Assembly: GCA_050331455.1 (NCBI GenBank)
Contig: JBHJGV010000062.1
Coordinates: 1 to 24,004, forward strand
Direction of reading: 5' to 3'
DNA length: 24,004 bases
From: CAYUYV01 sp050331455
GTDB lineage: Bacteria > Pseudomonadota > Alphaproteobacteria > JAJFIK01
In this document: piece by piece, positions 22,531-24,004 of the stretch
Layout: each line of letters begins with the position of its first letter
Position numbering within the stretch: the first letter of the stretch is position 1
Made by a program: the position numbers and the translations under genes
Notes under the pieces: model-generated
What the model saw: only the letters and a program-made list of their open reading frames with translations
Database searches by the model: none
Told to the model about the DNA's origin: nothing

Positions 22531-23415
22531 ATGGCATTTCTGGACCACGATCCCCGCGTGACCCCGGCCCGGGCCGACCTGGCCGCGCGTTTCCTGGAAG
22601 GCCGGGTGCAGGCGGACCGCTTCGCGGACGGCCGACCGGCCCAGGTGGTGGCGGCCAGCGCCCCGGTGCGCCGGTCCCCCTCCCCGACCGCCCGCCTCGA
22701 CACCCAAGTGCTCTTTGGAGAAACCGTCCAGGTTTATGAGCGCAAGGACGGCTGGGCCTGGCTCCAGGCCGACGCAGACGGCTATGTGGGCTATGCGCCC
22801 GAGATGGCCCTTTCCGAGACGGTCCTGCCGGTGACGGCGACGGTCCGTACCCTGCGGAGTTTCGTCTTTCCGGAACCCGACCTCAAGGCGCCGCCGCTCG
22901 ACGCCCTCAGCCTGACGGCCCAGGTGCGCGTGACCCAGGCCCACGGCGCCTTCAGTGCCATCGCCCGGGGCGAGGACCCGGTCTGGGGCTATATGTTCAC
23001 GGATCACCTGTCGGTCCCGGGCCACACGGCGCCGGATTTCGTCGCGGAGGCTGAACGGTTCCTTGGCGTGCCCTATCTGTGGGGCGGAAAAGACAGTCTT
23101 GGCCTCGACTGTTCGGGCCTCGTCCAGACGGCCCTGGCCCGGACCGGCGTGCGGGCCCCACGCGACAGCGACATGCAGGAGGCCGCTCTGGGGACGGCGC
23201 TGGATTGCCCATCGGGGCGCCTCGCGGACCTTATGCGCGGCGATCTTGTGTTCTGGAAGGGGCATGTGGGCATCATGGTGGACAGCGCGCGCATGCTTCA
23301 CGCGAACGCCACCCATATGGCTGTCACCATTGACGATCTGGCCGCTTTTGCCGGCCGCATCGCTCCGCGGGACGGGCCGATCACGCATATCCGGCGCATG
23401 CCGGCGGGCTTGTGA
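22531..23415 (+). CDS. SH3 / NlpC-P60 (C40) family peptidase
   Basis: 294 residues. An N-terminal region of about 40 residues is followed by bacterial SH3-like domains (about 41-160; ETVQVYERKDGWAWLQ and DGYVGYAPE) and a C-terminal NlpC/P60 papain-like domain (about 165-290). Catalytic residues are Cys194 in LDCSGLVQ and His245 in GHVGIMV, with His257 in MLHANA as the likely third polar residue. PYLWGGKDSLGLDCSG is the standard active-site approach. Family enzymes cut the D-Glu to diamino-acid bond of murein peptides. No signal peptide is visible, so cytoplasmic recycling is likelier than periplasmic remodelling. The open frame from 22336 overlaps the aminopeptidase and is rejected; ATG 22531 fits the family N-terminus. 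Confidence 0.92.
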   Translation: MAFLDHDPRVTPARADLAARFLEGRVQADRFADGRPAQVVAASAPVRRSPSPTARLDTQVLFGETVQVYERKDGWAWLQADADGYVGYAPEMALSETVLPVTATVRTLRSFVFPEPDLKAPPLDALSLTAQVRVTQAHGAFSAIARGEDPVWGYMFTDHLSVPGHTAPDFVAEAERFLGVPYLWGGKDSLGLDCSGLVQTALARTGVRAPRDSDMQEAALGTALDCPSGRLADLMRGDLVFWKGHVGIMVDSARMLHANATHMAVTIDDLAAFAGRIAPRDGPITHIRRMPAGL

Positions 23416-23500
23416 TCGCGCATAGCTGCTCCGGCGGGCCCTTGCGCGCGGCCGGCCCATGGCCGAAGCTTTGCCTCAAACCGAAACAGGGGAGACCGCC

Positions 23501-24004
23501 ATGGGTTTCAACGGTTACAGCACGCTGCGCTTTGATACCAAGGACCGGGTCCTGACCATCACCATCGATGCGCCGGGGCCCATGAATGCTGTCAATCACG
23601 ATCTGCACACGGATCTTGCACGCGTTTTCCTGGATGCCCAGGACGATCCGGACAGTGACATTGTGGTGTTGACCGGTGCCGGCAACGTGTTCTGTGCCGG
23701 GGGCGATGCGCGCTGGATGCAGGAGATGATGGACGAGCCCGCCAAGTTTCGCGGCATCGGGCCCCATGCCAAACGCATCGTCACCAGCCTTTTGGATTTG
23801 GAAAAGCCGATCCTGTGCCGCCTCAACGGCGCGGCCGCAGGCCTTGGCGCCACGATTGCCCTCATGTGCGACATCATCATCGCCGACGAGACGGCCCTGA
23901 TCGGTGACCCCCACGTGAAAATGGGATTTGTCGCCGGTGATGGCGGCGCGGTGATCTGGCCCCAGCTCATCGGCTATGCCCGGGCGAAGGAAATGCTCAT
24001 GACC
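23501..24004 (+). CDS. Enoyl-CoA hydratase/isomerase (crotonase) family protein, 3' truncated by window end
   Basis: The first 168 residues are visible and the frame is open at the window edge; full crotonases are about 260. Oxyanion-hole segments are present: VFCAGGDARW (about 62-71) and NGAAAGLGATIALMCD. At the positions of the two catalytic glutamates of classical hydratases (GGCEL and QPE segments) this protein has Thr (GLGATIALMCD) and His (GDPHVKMG), and an Asp follows in GFVAGDGGAVIWP. It is thus a crotonase-fold acyl-CoA enzyme, but probably not a standard hydratase. The start at 23501 has a GGGGA site 8 nt upstream; an in-frame ATG at 23459 would add 14 residues. Confidence 0.88.
   Translation, partial: MGFNGYSTLRFDTKDRVLTITIDAPGPMNAVNHDLHTDLARVFLDAQDDPDSDIVVLTGAGNVFCAGGDARWMQEMMDEPAKFRGIGPHAKRIVTSLLDLEKPILCRLNGAAAGLGATIALMCDIIIADETALIGDPHVKMGFVAGDGGAVIWPQLIGYARAKEMLMT

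Overview
The window is GC-rich, gene-dense bacterial chromosome. Gene content (CMP-Kdo synthetase of a Gram-negative envelope, a CycM-type membrane-anchored cytochrome c, yej-type peptide permeases, TAXI binding proteins, leucyl aminopeptidase beside an NlpC/P60 protein) and the palindromic repeat family at the left end point to an alphaproteobacterium, possibly Rhodospirillales-like. The genus cannot be read from the sequence. No rRNA, tRNA, CRISPR array or classical insertion sequence was seen.

Layout. (1) 1-1055: an array of five palindromic repeat units. A small GIY-YIG nuclease gene sits between units 1 and 2; units 2 to 5 follow at an exact 166-bp period, and the spacers carry a relic of the nuclease gene's 3' end. 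(2) 1044-3889, minus strand: kdsB-pheA-dapE, a tight housekeeping operon whose last stop codon lies inside the fifth repeat unit. (3) 4200-4751: cycM, divergent from kdsB, followed by a strong terminator. (4) 4872-8623: yejB-yejE-yejF, a peptide ABC importer without a local binding protein, then a small DMT/DUF606 membrane protein (8779-9228). (5) 9248-10492, minus strand: a PgaC-like processive family 2 glycosyltransferase. (6) 10949-16836: two large tandem paralogous RTX/cadherin-like proteins (915 and 910 aa), each ending in a hairpin terminator. (7) 16926-20291: a TusA-family protein, then two TAXI-type binding proteins on either side of a 64-residue one-helix membrane protein, with no TRAP permease present. 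(8) 20294-20947, minus strand: a glutathione S-transferase. (9) 21063 to the end: leucyl aminopeptidase, an SH3-NlpC/P60 peptidase and the start of a crotonase-superfamily gene that runs off the window.

How the parts fit. The kdsB/pheA/dapE operon joins LPS (Kdo), phenylalanine and lysine/diaminopimelate synthesis. The Yej permease, aminopeptidase and NlpC/P60 protein could share peptide and murein-peptide recycling, but that is inference. The RTX pair and the glycosyltransferase look like a surface or biofilm-matrix island, although no type I secretion genes and no polysaccharide export partner are in view. The most unusual structures are the GIY-YIG/palindrome array, the RTX pair (triplicated cap modules and an unusual ~19-residue repeat), and the orphan TAXI cluster with a double-anchored TAXI protein carrying a cytoplasmic tail.
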